DNA of 64,000 bases from Fimbriimonadaceae bacterium (GTDB lineage Bacteria > Armatimonadota > UBA10988): assembly GCA_020850355.1 (NCBI GenBank), contig JADZEX010000016.1, positions 1 through 64,000 of the forward strand. The letters run 5' to 3'. The notes under the pieces were generated by a model. The model was not told the origin of the DNA, did no database searches, and saw nothing but the letters and a program-made list of their open reading frames with translations. The position numbers and the translations under genes are program-made. Positions 42,447-50,983 of this stretch are shown in pieces. Each line of letters begins with the position of its first letter. Position 1 is the stretch's first letter.

Positions 42447-44933
42447 ATGCGCACGTTGATCTGCCTGCTGCTGACGTCGCTGCCGCTGGCAGCGCAGGAG
42501 ACCCGGCCCGGGGCCGAGCTGCGGGTCTACGACCTGGGCGTCGGGCTGGCGCGAGTCGCCGATCCGGCGCCGGGGCAGTTGCCCAGCGTCCACCGCGTGA
42601 TCCAGACCGTCGACCTGTCCGATCGTGGCGACGACTTCGGCGGGCTCAAAGAGAACTTCCTGACCGTGATCGTCGCCCGGCTGAGCGTGCCCCGCAGCGG
42701 CACCTACGGCCTGCGCCTGAACAGCGACGACGGCGGGTTGCTGTTCCTCAACGACCGCCTCGTGATCGATCACGACGGACTGCACGGCGCGACGCCCAAA
42801 GAGACCAGCCTGTACCTCTACGAAGGCTTCTACAACCTGCGGGTGCAGCAGTTCGAGGCCGGCGGTGATGCCGCCGTGAAGGTGAGTTGGCGGGCGCCCG
42901 AGGCGGCCGATTGGACGACGCTCGGGGGCAATGTGCTGAGTGTGCCGGCCGACCTGCGGCTGGAGGCCGTGCCGGGCCGCAAGCAGCTCGTGCCGCGGGT
43001 CGCCAGCAGTCCGGGCGATGCCGCGCCGGTGGCGGGGCTGCACCCCGGCTGGCAACGCCGCGACCGGCGGCCGGCCGAGTTGACCAGTGGGATCGTCAGT
43101 CTCGAGACGTTGCCCGATGGCGGTCTGCTGCTGGTCACCCGCGGCACGCCCGGCAGGGTCCTCAAGCTGGCCGTCGACGGCAGTCTGAGCACCGTCGCGC
43201 CGACCGCCGAAGCGTTGGGGGCGGCTGTCGACGGCAGTCTGAGCACCGTCGCGCCGACCGCCGAAGCGTTGGGGGCGGTGGCCTTGGATGGTCGAATCCT
43301 GCTGCTGACGCCGCGTGAGTTGCTCGATGTGACGACCACCCCCGCCGGGCAGGTGGCGGCCAAAGAAGCTCGCGAGCGGTGGCTCTGGGTGGCTGGCCCG
43401 GTCCGCCTCGGCGGTGCGGTGTTGGCGGTCAGCGCGCCAGCCGACACGGCCGGCGCGCCGCGCGGCGAGCTCTGGCAGGTCTGGCCCGAGGCCCGCCGCC
43501 TGGCGGCCGACCTGCCGCTGCCGACGGCCCTCGGGGTCGCCGGCGAGACGCTCCTATTGACCATCGACCCCGGCGTCGACGCGCCGGGCGGCGAGCTGCT
43601 GGCGGCCGACGCTGCCGGCCAATGGCAGCCGCGCCGCCTGGCCTGGCTGCCGGCGCCGGTCTGCCAGCAGCCGACCCAGGCGGTGGGCCTGGGCAGCGGC
43701 CCGCTGGCGACGCAACTGGTGGTCGGCGACATGGCCGGCGGAGGCCTCCGGCGGGTGATCCCGGACGGGCCGAATGCGGCGGTGCTGCAGTACAGCCAGG
43801 GCCTCGCCGCCGGGGCGGCCCGGCTGCTGGCGCAGCCCGACGGCGGTCTGCTGGTCGGCGGCGACGGTGGTTCGGCGGCCTGGGGTGAGCTCGGCAAGCC
43901 GGGCTACGGCCTGGAGCAACTCAGCCCGGCGGCCCGGCCGGTCTACGAACTGGTCGGCGTCCGTGGTCAGGCCAACGGCCTGACGCTGCGCTTCAGCGAA
44001 GCCCTGCCGCCGCGCGCCGGCTGGGACCCGGCCGAGTACACGGTGACCTGCTGGCGGCCGGATCCAACCCAGCGCGAGCCGCGGCGCAACGTCCGCCGGC
44101 TGCCGGTGGCCAGTGCCAGCGTCGCGGGCGACAGCGTCTTCCTGGAGGTCGCTGGCTGGCAGCCGGGCGAGCTGGTCCAGGTCCGCCTGCCGCGCAGTCT
44201 GCGCAGCGCCGCCGGGCGGCAGCTCTGGGCGACCGAGGCCTGGTACACCGTCAACGCCCTGCCGACCACCGCCGGCGTGGTGCTCGCGCCACCGGAGGGA
44301 GTCCAGCCGAACACCCTCACCAGCGCCGAGATCGCCGCCGGCTGGCGGCTGTTGTTCGATGGCGAGACAACCAAGGGCTGGCGCGGCTTCCAGCGGCAGG
44401 CCTTCCCGGCCAGCGGCTGGGCGGTCGATGGCGGCACGCTGCACTGCAGCGGCTCCGGGGGCGACCTGATCACGGCCGACGCGTTCAGCAACTACGAGTT
44501 CGCCCTGGAGTGGAAGATCGTCGCCGGTGGGAACAGCGGCGTGATGTACCGCGTCACCGAGGAGGTCAGCCCAAGCTTCATGAGCGGGCCGGAGATCCAG
44601 GTGTTCGACTCCCCGGACGACGACCAGGGCGTCCACGCCGCGGGCTCGTTGTACGATCTGCTGCCGGCGGTCGGCCGCAGCCTGCAGCCGGCCGGCGAGT
44701 GGAACAGCCTGCGCTTCGTCCTGCGCGGCAACCACGCCGAGCATTGGGTCAATGGTGTGAAGGTGATCGAGTACGAAATCGGCGGGCCGCTCTGGACGGA
44801 GAAGGTCGCCGCCAGCAAGTTCAAGGATGCGCCGCGCTTCGGCACCACGCCGCGCGGGCACCTGGTGCTGCAGGAGCACGGCAACGAGGTCTGGTACCGC
44901 AGTCTGAAGATTCGCGAGTTGCCGGCGGAGTGA
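42447..44933 (+). CDS. Exported PA14 / propeller / DUF1080 protein
   Basis: An 828-residue secreted protein. A signal peptide (MRTLICLLLTSLPLAAQ) precedes a PA14-type sandwich (about residues 25-170; RSGTYGLRLNSDDGGLLFLN). A middle region with repeated LDGxL-like strands suggests a beta-propeller, and the C-terminal 190 residues are a DUF1080 (3-keto-disaccharide hydrolase-like) domain: GWRLLFDGETTKGWRGF, YEFALEWKIVAGGNSGVMYR, GPEIQVFDSPDDDQGVHAAG. DUF1080 proteins are linked to breakdown of 3-keto-glycosides in related bacteria. The ATG at 42447 follows GGGAG by six bases. The propeller region contains a nearly perfect 54-base duplication. Confidence 0.87.
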   Translation: MRTLICLLLTSLPLAAQETRPGAELRVYDLGVGLARVADPAPGQLPSVHRVIQTVDLSDRGDDFGGLKENFLTVIVARLSVPRSGTYGLRLNSDDGGLLFLNDRLVIDHDGLHGATPKETSLYLYEGFYNLRVQQFEAGGDAAVKVSWRAPEAADWTTLGGNVLSVPADLRLEAVPGRKQLVPRVASSPGDAAPVAGLHPGWQRRDRRPAELTSGIVSLETLPDGGLLLVTRGTPGRVLKLAVDGSLSTVAPTAEALGAAVDGSLSTVAPTAEALGAVALDGRILLLTPRELLDVTTTPAGQVAAKEARERWLWVAGPVRLGGAVLAVSAPADTAGAPRGELWQVWPEARRLAADLPLPTALGVAGETLLLTIDPGVDAPGGELLAADAAGQWQPRRLAWLPAPVCQQPTQAVGLGSGPLATQLVVGDMAGGGLRRVIPDGPNAAVLQYSQGLAAGAARLLAQPDGGLLVGGDGGSAAWGELGKPGYGLEQLSPAARPVYELVGVRGQANGLTLRFSEALPPRAGWDPAEYTVTCWRPDPTQREPRRNVRRLPVASASVAGDSVFLEVAGWQPGELVQVRLPRSLRSAAGRQLWATEAWYTVNALPTTAGVVLAPPEGVQPNTLTSAEIAAGWRLLFDGETTKGWRGFQRQAFPASGWAVDGGTLHCSGSGGDLITADAFSNYEFALEWKIVAGGNSGVMYRVTEEVSPSFMSGPEIQVFDSPDDDQGVHAAGSLYDLLPAVGRSLQPAGEWNSLRFVLRGNHAEHWVNGVKVIEYEIGGPLWTEKVAASKFKDAPRFGTTPRGHLVLQEHGNEVWYRSLKIRELPAE
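43173..43280 (+). repeat. 54-base in-frame tandem duplication
   Basis: Two adjacent 54-base units (43173-43226 and 43227-43280) are identical except for the last two bases and encode VDGSLSTVAPTAEALGA twice. The unit falls in the propeller-like part of the DUF1080 protein and adds 18 residues without shifting the frame. Confidence 0.92.
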
Positions 44934-44949
44934 GCCCGAGGAGACGCTG

Positions 44950-46989
44950 ATGCGCTGGATGCTACTGGGACTGCTGGGGGTCAGCAGCCTGTCACTGGCG
45001 GCGCCGACCGCTCCCGTGAAGTTGCTGCTGGTCACCAAGACTGCCGGGTTCCGGCACGGCTCGTGCGATGTCGCGAAGATTGAGGTGCCGGCGCTCGGCC
45101 AGCGCAGCGGCCTGTTCGAGGCCAAGGTCACCGAAGACGTGGCGGACTTGGAGCCGGACTCGCTGAACCAGTACCAGGTGGTGCTCTTCTTCACCACCGG
45201 CGAGCTGCCAATGAGCGACGCCGCCAAAGCCAATCTGCTGGCCTGGGTGAAGCGCGGCGGTGGCTTCCTGGGGATGCACAGCTCGACCGACACCTTCTAC
45301 CGCTGGCCCGAGTACGGCGAGCTGGTCGGCGGCTACTTCGACGGGCACCCTTGGAATCAGGTCGTCAATGTCAAGATCGACGACCCGCAGCACCCGGCGG
45401 TCGAACACCTCGGCGCCGAGTTCCAGATCCTGGAAGAGGTCTACCAGTACCGCAACTGGTCGCGTGACAAGGTCCACGTGCTGATGACGCTTGACAACGC
45501 CAGCGTCGACGTCAACGCTGCGGGCGTCAAGCGGGCCGACAAGGACTTCGGGATCACCTGGTGCAAGGACGACGAGGGCGCCGGCCGGGTGTTCGTCAGC
45601 GGGCTGGGCCACCACGACGGCGCCTGGCGCGACCCGCGGGTCCACCAGATGCTGCTCGGCGCCGTGAAGTGGCTGACCAAGTCCGATTGGCGCAGCGACC
45701 CCGCCTTGCAGGCCCTGGTCAAGGCCGCCGATGTCGACGGCCTGGTCGCCGCGGTCGGCGCCAGCCGCGCGGCCTGGCAGGACGAGCCTGTGAAGGCCCT
45801 CGGCAGCCTGGGCACGCCGGCTGCCGCGGCCAAGTTGGCGCAGCTCGGCCAGGCCGGCCGGCCGCTCAACGTTCGCCTCGCCGCGATTGCGGCGCTCGCC
45901 AGGCCCGCCGGCGGTGATCCCGCGCCGCTGCTGGTGTTGGCTGGCGATCCCGACCCGTTGGTGCGTGCCGCGGTCTGCACCGCACTCGGCCAGCAGCGCG
46001 CCGCGGCCGCTGAACCGGCGCTGGTCAAGGCTACCCAAGACGCCGTCGCCGAGGTTCGCCTGGCGGCCGTCCAGGCCCTCGGCAAGCTGGCCACGCCAGG
46101 CGCCAAGACGGCCCTGCTCGCGGCCTTGCGGGCGCCCGACGAGAACCAGCGCCGCGCCGCCCTGAGCGCCCTCACGGCGACCGACCCGGCGACGCGCGGC
46201 GCCCTGCTGGAGTTGCTGCGCACCACGCCCCAGACACTCGGCGACAGCGGCGCGGCAATGGTCGACAAACTGGCCGCCCAGGCGGGCGAAACCGCCGTCT
46301 ACGAGGTGCTGGCCGGCTTGCTGGGCAGCGCCGCCAGCGGCGCCACCAAGCAGGCGGCGCTGCGCGCCGTGGCGCGGTCGGGCCGACCCGAGGCGGGCGA
46401 GTTGCTGACCAGGGCGCTGTTCGCCACCGACGACAACCTCCGGCGCGCCGCCATCGCCGCGCTGACCGGCGTCGAGTTGGGCACCCTGGGCGGCAAACTG
46501 ACGCCGCACGTCAGGGCCTGGAAGGTGATCGGTCCGTTCGCCAACCCGAACGGCCAGGACGCCCACGACACCGCCTACGGCCCGGAGACCAGCACCGACC
46601 CGACGGCGGAGTTCGATGGCGCCAAAGGCAAGGTGACCTGGAAAGACGCCGACGCCCCGAACGGTCGCCTCAACCTGCGCCAGGCCATCGCCAACGGCGA
46701 CAACTTCGCCGGCTACGCTGCCTGCACCATCGTGGCCCCCGCCGCGCTGACCTGCGAACTCCGGATTGGCAGCGACGACGGCGCCAAGGCCTGGCTGAAC
46801 GGCCAACTGATCTACAACCGCAAGGCCTTCCGCGGCCTGGTGGTCGACGACGAGCGGGTCACCATCAACCTCCAGCCCGGCCCCAACCGCCTGCTGGTCA
46901 AAGTCCTCCAAGGCGCCGGCGACTGGCTCCTCACCGCCCGCCTGGCCCGCGCCGAAGGCGGCTTGGAGGGCCTCAAGCTAGAGCGCTGA
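44950..46989 (+). CDS. Exported ThuA-like protein with HEAT repeats
   Basis: A 679-residue secreted protein. After the signal peptide (MRWMLLGLLGVSSLSLAAP) a ThuA-like glutamine-amidotransferase fold occupies about residues 22-245 (LLLVTKTAGFRHGSCDVAKI, GGGFLGMHSSTDTFYRWPEY, GAGRVFVSGLGHHDGAWRDP). HEAT-like helical repeats follow (about 260-520; LVRAAVCTALGQQRAAAAEP), then a beta-sandwich (WKVIGPFANPNGQDAHD, LRIGSDDGAKAWLNGQLIY). ThuA proteins take part in trehalose and other disaccharide use through 3-keto intermediates. The preceding DUF1080 gene supports the same pathway. The gene ends exactly where the REP-like palindrome cluster begins. Confidence 0.87.
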   Translation: MRWMLLGLLGVSSLSLAAPTAPVKLLLVTKTAGFRHGSCDVAKIEVPALGQRSGLFEAKVTEDVADLEPDSLNQYQVVLFFTTGELPMSDAAKANLLAWVKRGGGFLGMHSSTDTFYRWPEYGELVGGYFDGHPWNQVVNVKIDDPQHPAVEHLGAEFQILEEVYQYRNWSRDKVHVLMTLDNASVDVNAAGVKRADKDFGITWCKDDEGAGRVFVSGLGHHDGAWRDPRVHQMLLGAVKWLTKSDWRSDPALQALVKAADVDGLVAAVGASRAAWQDEPVKALGSLGTPAAAAKLAQLGQAGRPLNVRLAAIAALARPAGGDPAPLLVLAGDPDPLVRAAVCTALGQQRAAAAEPALVKATQDAVAEVRLAAVQALGKLATPGAKTALLAALRAPDENQRRAALSALTATDPATRGALLELLRTTPQTLGDSGAAMVDKLAAQAGETAVYEVLAGLLGSAASGATKQAALRAVARSGRPEAGELLTRALFATDDNLRRAAIAALTGVELGTLGGKLTPHVRAWKVIGPFANPNGQDAHDTAYGPETSTDPTAEFDGAKGKVTWKDADAPNGRLNLRQAIANGDNFAGYAACTIVAPAALTCELRIGSDDGAKAWLNGQLIYNRKAFRGLVVDDERVTINLQPGPNRLLVKVLQGAGDWLLTARLARAEGGLEGLKLER

Positions 46990-47054
46990 GGCACAGAAAG
47001 GGGTCAGGACCATTTATGGTACCCCATAAATGGTCCTGACCCCTTTCTGTGCCT
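46989..47054. repeat. REP-like perfect palindrome, copy 1
   Basis: A 31-bp perfect stem (46989-47019 paired with 47024-47054) with a four-base loop TACC. The arms read AGGCACAGAAAGGGGTCAGG then ACCATTTATGG and the reverse. It begins at the ThuA gene stop, lies between convergent genes and could also end transcription from both sides. Confidence 0.93.
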
Positions 47055-47088
47055 GCGGGTGGTTCAGCAGGACAGCACGCGCTCGCGA

Positions 47089-47144
47089 ATCAAAGGGGTC
47101 AGGACCATTTAAGGTACTCCATAAATGGTCCTGACCCCTTTGAT
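47089..47144. repeat. REP-like palindrome, copy 2
   Basis: A 26-bp stem with one mismatch (47089-47114 paired with 47119-47144) and a TACT loop. It shares the core AAAGGGGTCAGGACCATTT with copy 1, but the outer flanks differ, so the outer stem of copy 1 is flank-specific. This suggests separate insertion events of a common core. Confidence 0.9.
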
Positions 47145-47212
47145 GACGCTTCGCGCCAGCATCCATCCAGGCCAACGGCGCCCCCGCCAGCCGCGGGTGT
47201 TACTTCCACTCG

Positions 47213-47260
47213 GGTCAAGAGGGGTTATGGTACCCCATAAATGGTCCTGACCCCTTTGGC
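47213..47260. repeat. REP-like palindrome, copy 3, left arm deleted
   Basis: The right arm CCATAAATGGTCCTGACCCC with the terminal TTTGG is intact, but the left arm reads AGAGGGGTTATGG, lacking about ten bases (CAGGACCATT) of the core. It is a decayed copy just before the end of the sugar isomerase gene. Confidence 0.85.
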
Positions 47261-47269
47261 GGCTGCGGT

Positions 47270-48160
47270 TCAGGCGGGGAGGACGTGCTCGTGCATCCAG
47301 GTGATGTACTGCCGGGCGCAGCGGTCGACGTTGGCGAGGTTGCCGCCGCCGCGGAGTGGGGAGCAGGCTTCGTAGCTGGCGACGCCGTCGAATCCGCCGT
47401 CGGTGAGACCGGCGAAGAACTCGGCGTAGGGGATGTCGCCGCTGCCGAACGGCACGGCCCGCACCAACGGCGCGCCCGCCGGTTCGTAGTTGACCAGGTC
47501 CGGGCGGTAGCGCCAGCGGGGCAGCCGCACATAGTCGGCGTTGGTGGTGATCAGCGTGTGCGGCGCCGCCAGGTAAGCGGCGTGGTAGACGTCTTCGCCG
47601 CGCAGAAAAGGCGACCAGGCGTCGAACCCGAGCTTGGCGTTCGGACGGTCGATGTCGGCCAGCAGCTCCAGCAGCACTGCGGTCTGCACGCCCAGGTCGT
47701 GGTGGTTCTGAATCGCCAGGCTGAGGCCGTAGGCCGCGGCCCGGTCGGCGCACTCGCGCAGGCCGACCACGGTGCGGTCCCAGACTGCGGTCAGCCCGCC
47801 GGCGGCCGGCTCGTAGGCGGTGAAGACCCGCACTACTTTGGCGCCCACCTTCGCTCCGCACCGCGCCAGGGCCTCAACGTAGCCGATCTGGAGTTCCAGC
47901 CAGGGCACCTCGCCGGCGTTGCCGCCGACGAAGTCGGTGTAGGCTGCCACCACGGGACAGGTCACGCCGTGCTGCGCCAGCGCTGCCTGCATCGCCGGCA
48001 CCTCCGCCGCGGCGTCCAGCGGTGAGCCGTGCGGGCGCTTGCCCATCAGCATCACGGCGTCGTAGCCCAACTCGGCGGCCTTGGCGATGCACTCGGCGGT
48101 GCTCAGGCGCGCCTGCCCCCAGAAGCCGGCGTAGCTGACGGTGAACAGACTCAGTTGCAT
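47270..48160 (-). CDS. Sugar phosphate isomerase/epimerase family protein
   Basis: A 296-residue cytoplasmic TIM barrel of the AP-endonuclease-2/xylose-isomerase-like family. Typical strands are AAELGYDAVMLMGKRPHG, VVRVFTAYEPAAGGLTAV, GLSLAIQNHHDLGVQTAVLL and NAKLGFDAWSPFLRGEDVYH, with metal-ligand type residues in the QNHHD and GFDAW segments and the last Glu in DGVASYEACSPL. The likely role is isomerising or epimerising a sugar or keto-sugar. It follows the glycosidase gene at 48170-50215 on the same strand by ten bases and is preceded by GGAG at a good distance. Its 3' end faces the REP-like cluster. Confidence 0.9.
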   Translation of the reverse strand: MQLSLFTVSYAGFWGQARLSTAECIAKAAELGYDAVMLMGKRPHGSPLDAAAEVPAMQAALAQHGVTCPVVAAYTDFVGGNAGEVPWLELQIGYVEALARCGAKVGAKVVRVFTAYEPAAGGLTAVWDRTVVGLRECADRAAAYGLSLAIQNHHDLGVQTAVLLELLADIDRPNAKLGFDAWSPFLRGEDVYHAAYLAAPHTLITTNADYVRLPRWRYRPDLVNYEPAGAPLVRAVPFGSGDIPYAEFFAGLTDGGFDGVASYEACSPLRGGGNLANVDRCARQYITWMHEHVLPA

Positions 48161-48169
48161 CGGGCGCTC

Positions 48170-50215
48170 CTAAGGACTGACGTTCTGCGACTGGTCGACC
48201 GCCACGATGTGGTAGTCACCGCGGCTGGCAGGATCGACGAAGTGCGTCGCGATGGTCGAGCCGATCTGCTGCCCGCCAGCGAAGACGCGGTAGTAGACCA
48301 GATCGGGGGCCGGGCTGGCCTGCCAGGTGACCCGCGTTCCGCCGTCGCCGCGAGTGGCGACGAGACCCGTCACCGCCGGCGGCGGGGTGGCCTCGTAGGC
48401 CGTGGTGTAGACCACCAACTGGTTCGCGCCGATCCGGTCGCGGAGCACTCCCGCCGTCAGCGGCACGGTGCCACTGGGCGGCTGCAGATCGCCGAACGGG
48501 TGTTGCGGCACCGCCGCCGGGTCGTAGACGAAGCGCCGGAACGGCTGGGCGGTGGCGACGCCCGGCAGCTTGATGGCCACCGGCAGGGCCCGTGCGGCGC
48601 GGTTCAGCAGCACGATGGTCCAGGCGCCGTCAGGGCGGCGCAGCGCGCCGGCGCGCAGCCAGGGGTCGTCGGTCTCGACCCGCACGGCCGCCGCCGGCCC
48701 GGCGCAGTACTTGGCCAGCAGGCCGTAGCCATAGTAGGTGGCTCGGGTCGCGAAGCCGCCGTCGGCGGTGCGCTTGAACAGGCCCCACTTGTTGAGGTAG
48801 CTGCGCGAGTAGCCGTCCGGGAAATCCATGAAGGTCCAGTAGCCGGCAGCGTAGACCCCAGCGTTGAGGCAGGCGATCACCGTGTCCGCGAGTTGCAGGG
48901 CCACCAGCGGCTCGTCGGGCGTGTCCCACCAGACCGAGGTATCGAGCTTGACGCCGTTGACCGTGCGGCCGTCCTGCTTCGGACCGAACTCGCCCAGCAC
49001 GAAGCCCTTGCCCTTGGTCCGCGCCAGGTCGGCGGCCCACTGCAACCGTTCGGCGAACCAGCCGTAGAACTGCTCGTCGCGGGGATGCCAGTTGTTGAAG
49101 TACTCGTGCCCGCCATAGATGGCGGTGATGTCGTTCATTTGCTGCGTGGCCCACTCGACGCTGTCCCAGCGGCCGACCGGGGAGGCATCGCTTGCCAGCA
49201 GGCCGACCGGCAGTTGGCGCCGTTGCAGGGCGGCGAAGAGCTCCTGGTGGTAATCCTTGAACTTCGGCAGATCGTGATAAAGCGCGCCCCACTCGCCCAG
49301 CGACAGCTCGTTGGTGAGGCAGAACCACTTCAGGTTGCTGGCGCCGCGGCGACGGATCAGGTACTCCAGAGTGTCGACGACGGCTTCGGCGTACTCCCGC
49401 CGCGGTGCCCCGGCCGCCACCTCGCGCGGGCCCCAGGTCGCCAGGTAGAGCTCGGTGGCGGTGGCTCGGAAGGTGTCGAACCAAGGCGCCATCGCATCCA
49501 TCTGCTCCGGCGTCCAGTTCCAGGTGTGGTTGAGTCGCGCGAAGCTCGGTCGCAGCTCGCGCCAGCGCTTGAAGATCACGGTCTGCAGTTCGTCGTCGGT
49601 GGCCGGGAAGACGTGGTCGAATACGTGGAAGCCGACGCCGGCGAAGTTGGGCTGCGTGATCTGGTCGGGATGCACGGTGACCTGCCGCTCGGCGTCGCCA
49701 CGGTCGGCCCAGACGGCGCCGCTGGCGGTCTGAACCACCTGCACATCGTCGAACCAGGCGGTGCCGACCGAGTTGAGGATGAGGCTGCAGCGCAGCGCCA
49801 CCGCGCCGACCGGCGTGCGGGCGTGGATGCTCAGGCGGTCCCACTGCTGGGCGCCGAGGTTGAGGTGAATGGCGCTGTGCTCGATCCCAACGCGCTCGCC
49901 CTGGGCGCCGAGGAACTCCAGGCAGGCGTAGGCGCCGCTGCCCGCGGTGAGGCCTTGGGTGCGCACCCAGGCGACGGCCTGGAACTGGTCGCCCCGCTGC
50001 ACCGGGCGGTGCTCCCACTGCAGTTGCGGCCAGTTCAGCGCCCCGCCAGGCGCGATTCGCAGTCGGGCACCGCCGCCGCGGCGGCCGCCCGTGGGGTCGT
50101 GGCTGAACTCGGCGCCGCCCTGCGTGCGCCAGGTTCCCAGACCGGTGTCGAACTGCTCTTCCAGCAGCGTCACGGGCGGCGCGACCGTCAACAACGTGGC
50201 CAGCGACCAGACCAT
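48170..50215 (-). CDS. Exported clan-A glycoside hydrolase with binding module and Fn3 domain
   Basis: A 681-residue secreted enzyme. The N-terminus MVWSLATLLTVAPPVTLLEE is a weak signal peptide. Residues about 25-165 form a carbohydrate-binding sandwich (QFDTGLGTWRTQGGAEFSHD). The TIM barrel has the two clan-A glutamates: the acid/base candidate Glu303 in LTNELSLGEWG and the nucleophile candidate Glu409 in VLGEFGPKQ. A beta-sandwich and a fibronectin-III-like domain close the protein (PPPAVTGLVATRGDGGTRVT). GH5, GH39 and GH30-like families share this catalytic plan, so the family is not settled. The ATG at 50215 follows GGAGGA; upstream ATG codons lack such a site. Confidence 0.82.
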   Translation of the reverse strand: MVWSLATLLTVAPPVTLLEEQFDTGLGTWRTQGGAEFSHDPTGGRRGGGARLRIAPGGALNWPQLQWEHRPVQRGDQFQAVAWVRTQGLTAGSGAYACLEFLGAQGERVGIEHSAIHLNLGAQQWDRLSIHARTPVGAVALRCSLILNSVGTAWFDDVQVVQTASGAVWADRGDAERQVTVHPDQITQPNFAGVGFHVFDHVFPATDDELQTVIFKRWRELRPSFARLNHTWNWTPEQMDAMAPWFDTFRATATELYLATWGPREVAAGAPRREYAEAVVDTLEYLIRRRGASNLKWFCLTNELSLGEWGALYHDLPKFKDYHQELFAALQRRQLPVGLLASDASPVGRWDSVEWATQQMNDITAIYGGHEYFNNWHPRDEQFYGWFAERLQWAADLARTKGKGFVLGEFGPKQDGRTVNGVKLDTSVWWDTPDEPLVALQLADTVIACLNAGVYAAGYWTFMDFPDGYSRSYLNKWGLFKRTADGGFATRATYYGYGLLAKYCAGPAAAVRVETDDPWLRAGALRRPDGAWTIVLLNRAARALPVAIKLPGVATAQPFRRFVYDPAAVPQHPFGDLQPPSGTVPLTAGVLRDRIGANQLVVYTTAYEATPPPAVTGLVATRGDGGTRVTWQASPAPDLVYYRVFAGGQQIGSTIATHFVDPASRGDYHIVAVDQSQNVSP

Positions 50216-50317
50216 GGCGTCCTCCGCGGCGCCCATCCTGCCACACCCACCGTGCCGCGGCAAGCCCCGGGCGCCCTGACAGCCGCGCCGCGCCGCGCGC
50301 ACAATGAGCCGGTGGTG

Positions 50318-50346
50318 GTGACGCTGGCGGCTCGCCGGGCTATACT
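50318..50346 (+). promoter_or_regulatory. Sigma-70-type promoter of the nuoB pair
   Basis: GTGACG (50318-50323) and TATACT (50341-50346) are separated by 17 bases. The -10 box is strong and the -35 box matches at four positions. A start site near 50353 would give a leader of about 14 bases for the first nuoB gene. Confidence 0.65.
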
Positions 50347-50366
50347 ACCGCCGTGAGGCGCCGACT

Positions 50367-50972
50367 ATGCCGGACGACTACAACATCGATGACCAGGTGC
50401 TCACCACCCGGCTGAGCACGATGATCAAGTGGGCCGAACAGCAGCACGCCAAGCTGAAGCACTCGGTCGACGGGTTGATCACCGCCGACAACATCGTCGG
50501 GAACACCGTCACCGCCGTCGAGCGCTGGGCGCAGCGCAACTCGGTCTTCCCGGCCCTCTTCGGTCTGGCCTGCTGCGCCATCGAGATGATGGCCGCGGGC
50601 GGCTCGCACTTCGACATCTCGCGCTTCGGCAGCGAGGTCTTCCGCGCCTCGCCGCGGCAGGCCGACCTGATGATCGTGGCGGGCCGCGTGAGCTGGAAGA
50701 TGGCCCCGGTGCTGCGGCAGATCTACGACCAGATGGCCGAGCCGAAGTGGGTCATCGCGATGGGCGCCTGCGCCAGCAGCGGCGGCGTCTTCAACAACTA
50801 CGCGATCGTGCAGGGCGTCGACCGCATCGTGCCGGTCGATGTCTACGTCCCCGGTTGCCCCCCGCGGCCGGAGCTGCTGCTGAACGGCATCTTCTTGCTG
50901 CAAGAAAAGATCGGTCGGGGCGAGAGCGCGCGTGAGACGGCCCTGGCCGCCGCGGCCGGCGCCGCGGTTTGA
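50367..50972 (+). CDS. nuoB: NADH-quinone oxidoreductase subunit B (first copy)
   Basis: Subunit B of respiratory complex I, which carries the N2 [4Fe-4S] cluster in the peripheral arm close to the quinone site. At 201 residues it has all four cluster ligands: the tandem pair Cys69-Cys70 in GLACCAIEM, Cys135 in GACASSGG and Cys164 in VPGCPPRPE. The N-terminal about 50 residues are helical and variable. A second nuoB gene begins 11 bases after its stop; no other complex I subunit gene occurs in the window. The strong -10 box upstream suggests its own transcription unit. Confidence 0.95.
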   Translation: MPDDYNIDDQVLTTRLSTMIKWAEQQHAKLKHSVDGLITADNIVGNTVTAVERWAQRNSVFPALFGLACCAIEMMAAGGSHFDISRFGSEVFRASPRQADLMIVAGRVSWKMAPVLRQIYDQMAEPKWVIAMGACASSGGVFNNYAIVQGVDRIVPVDVYVPGCPPRPELLLNGIFLLQEKIGRGESARETALAAAAGAAV

Positions 50973-50983
50973 CGGAGGGTTCA

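Noticed and set aside
50235-50263. A promoter for the clan-A glycosidase (TTGCCG, 17 bases, CAGGAT on the minus strand)
   Set aside because: The spacing is right but both boxes match consensus poorly, and such matches are expected by chance.
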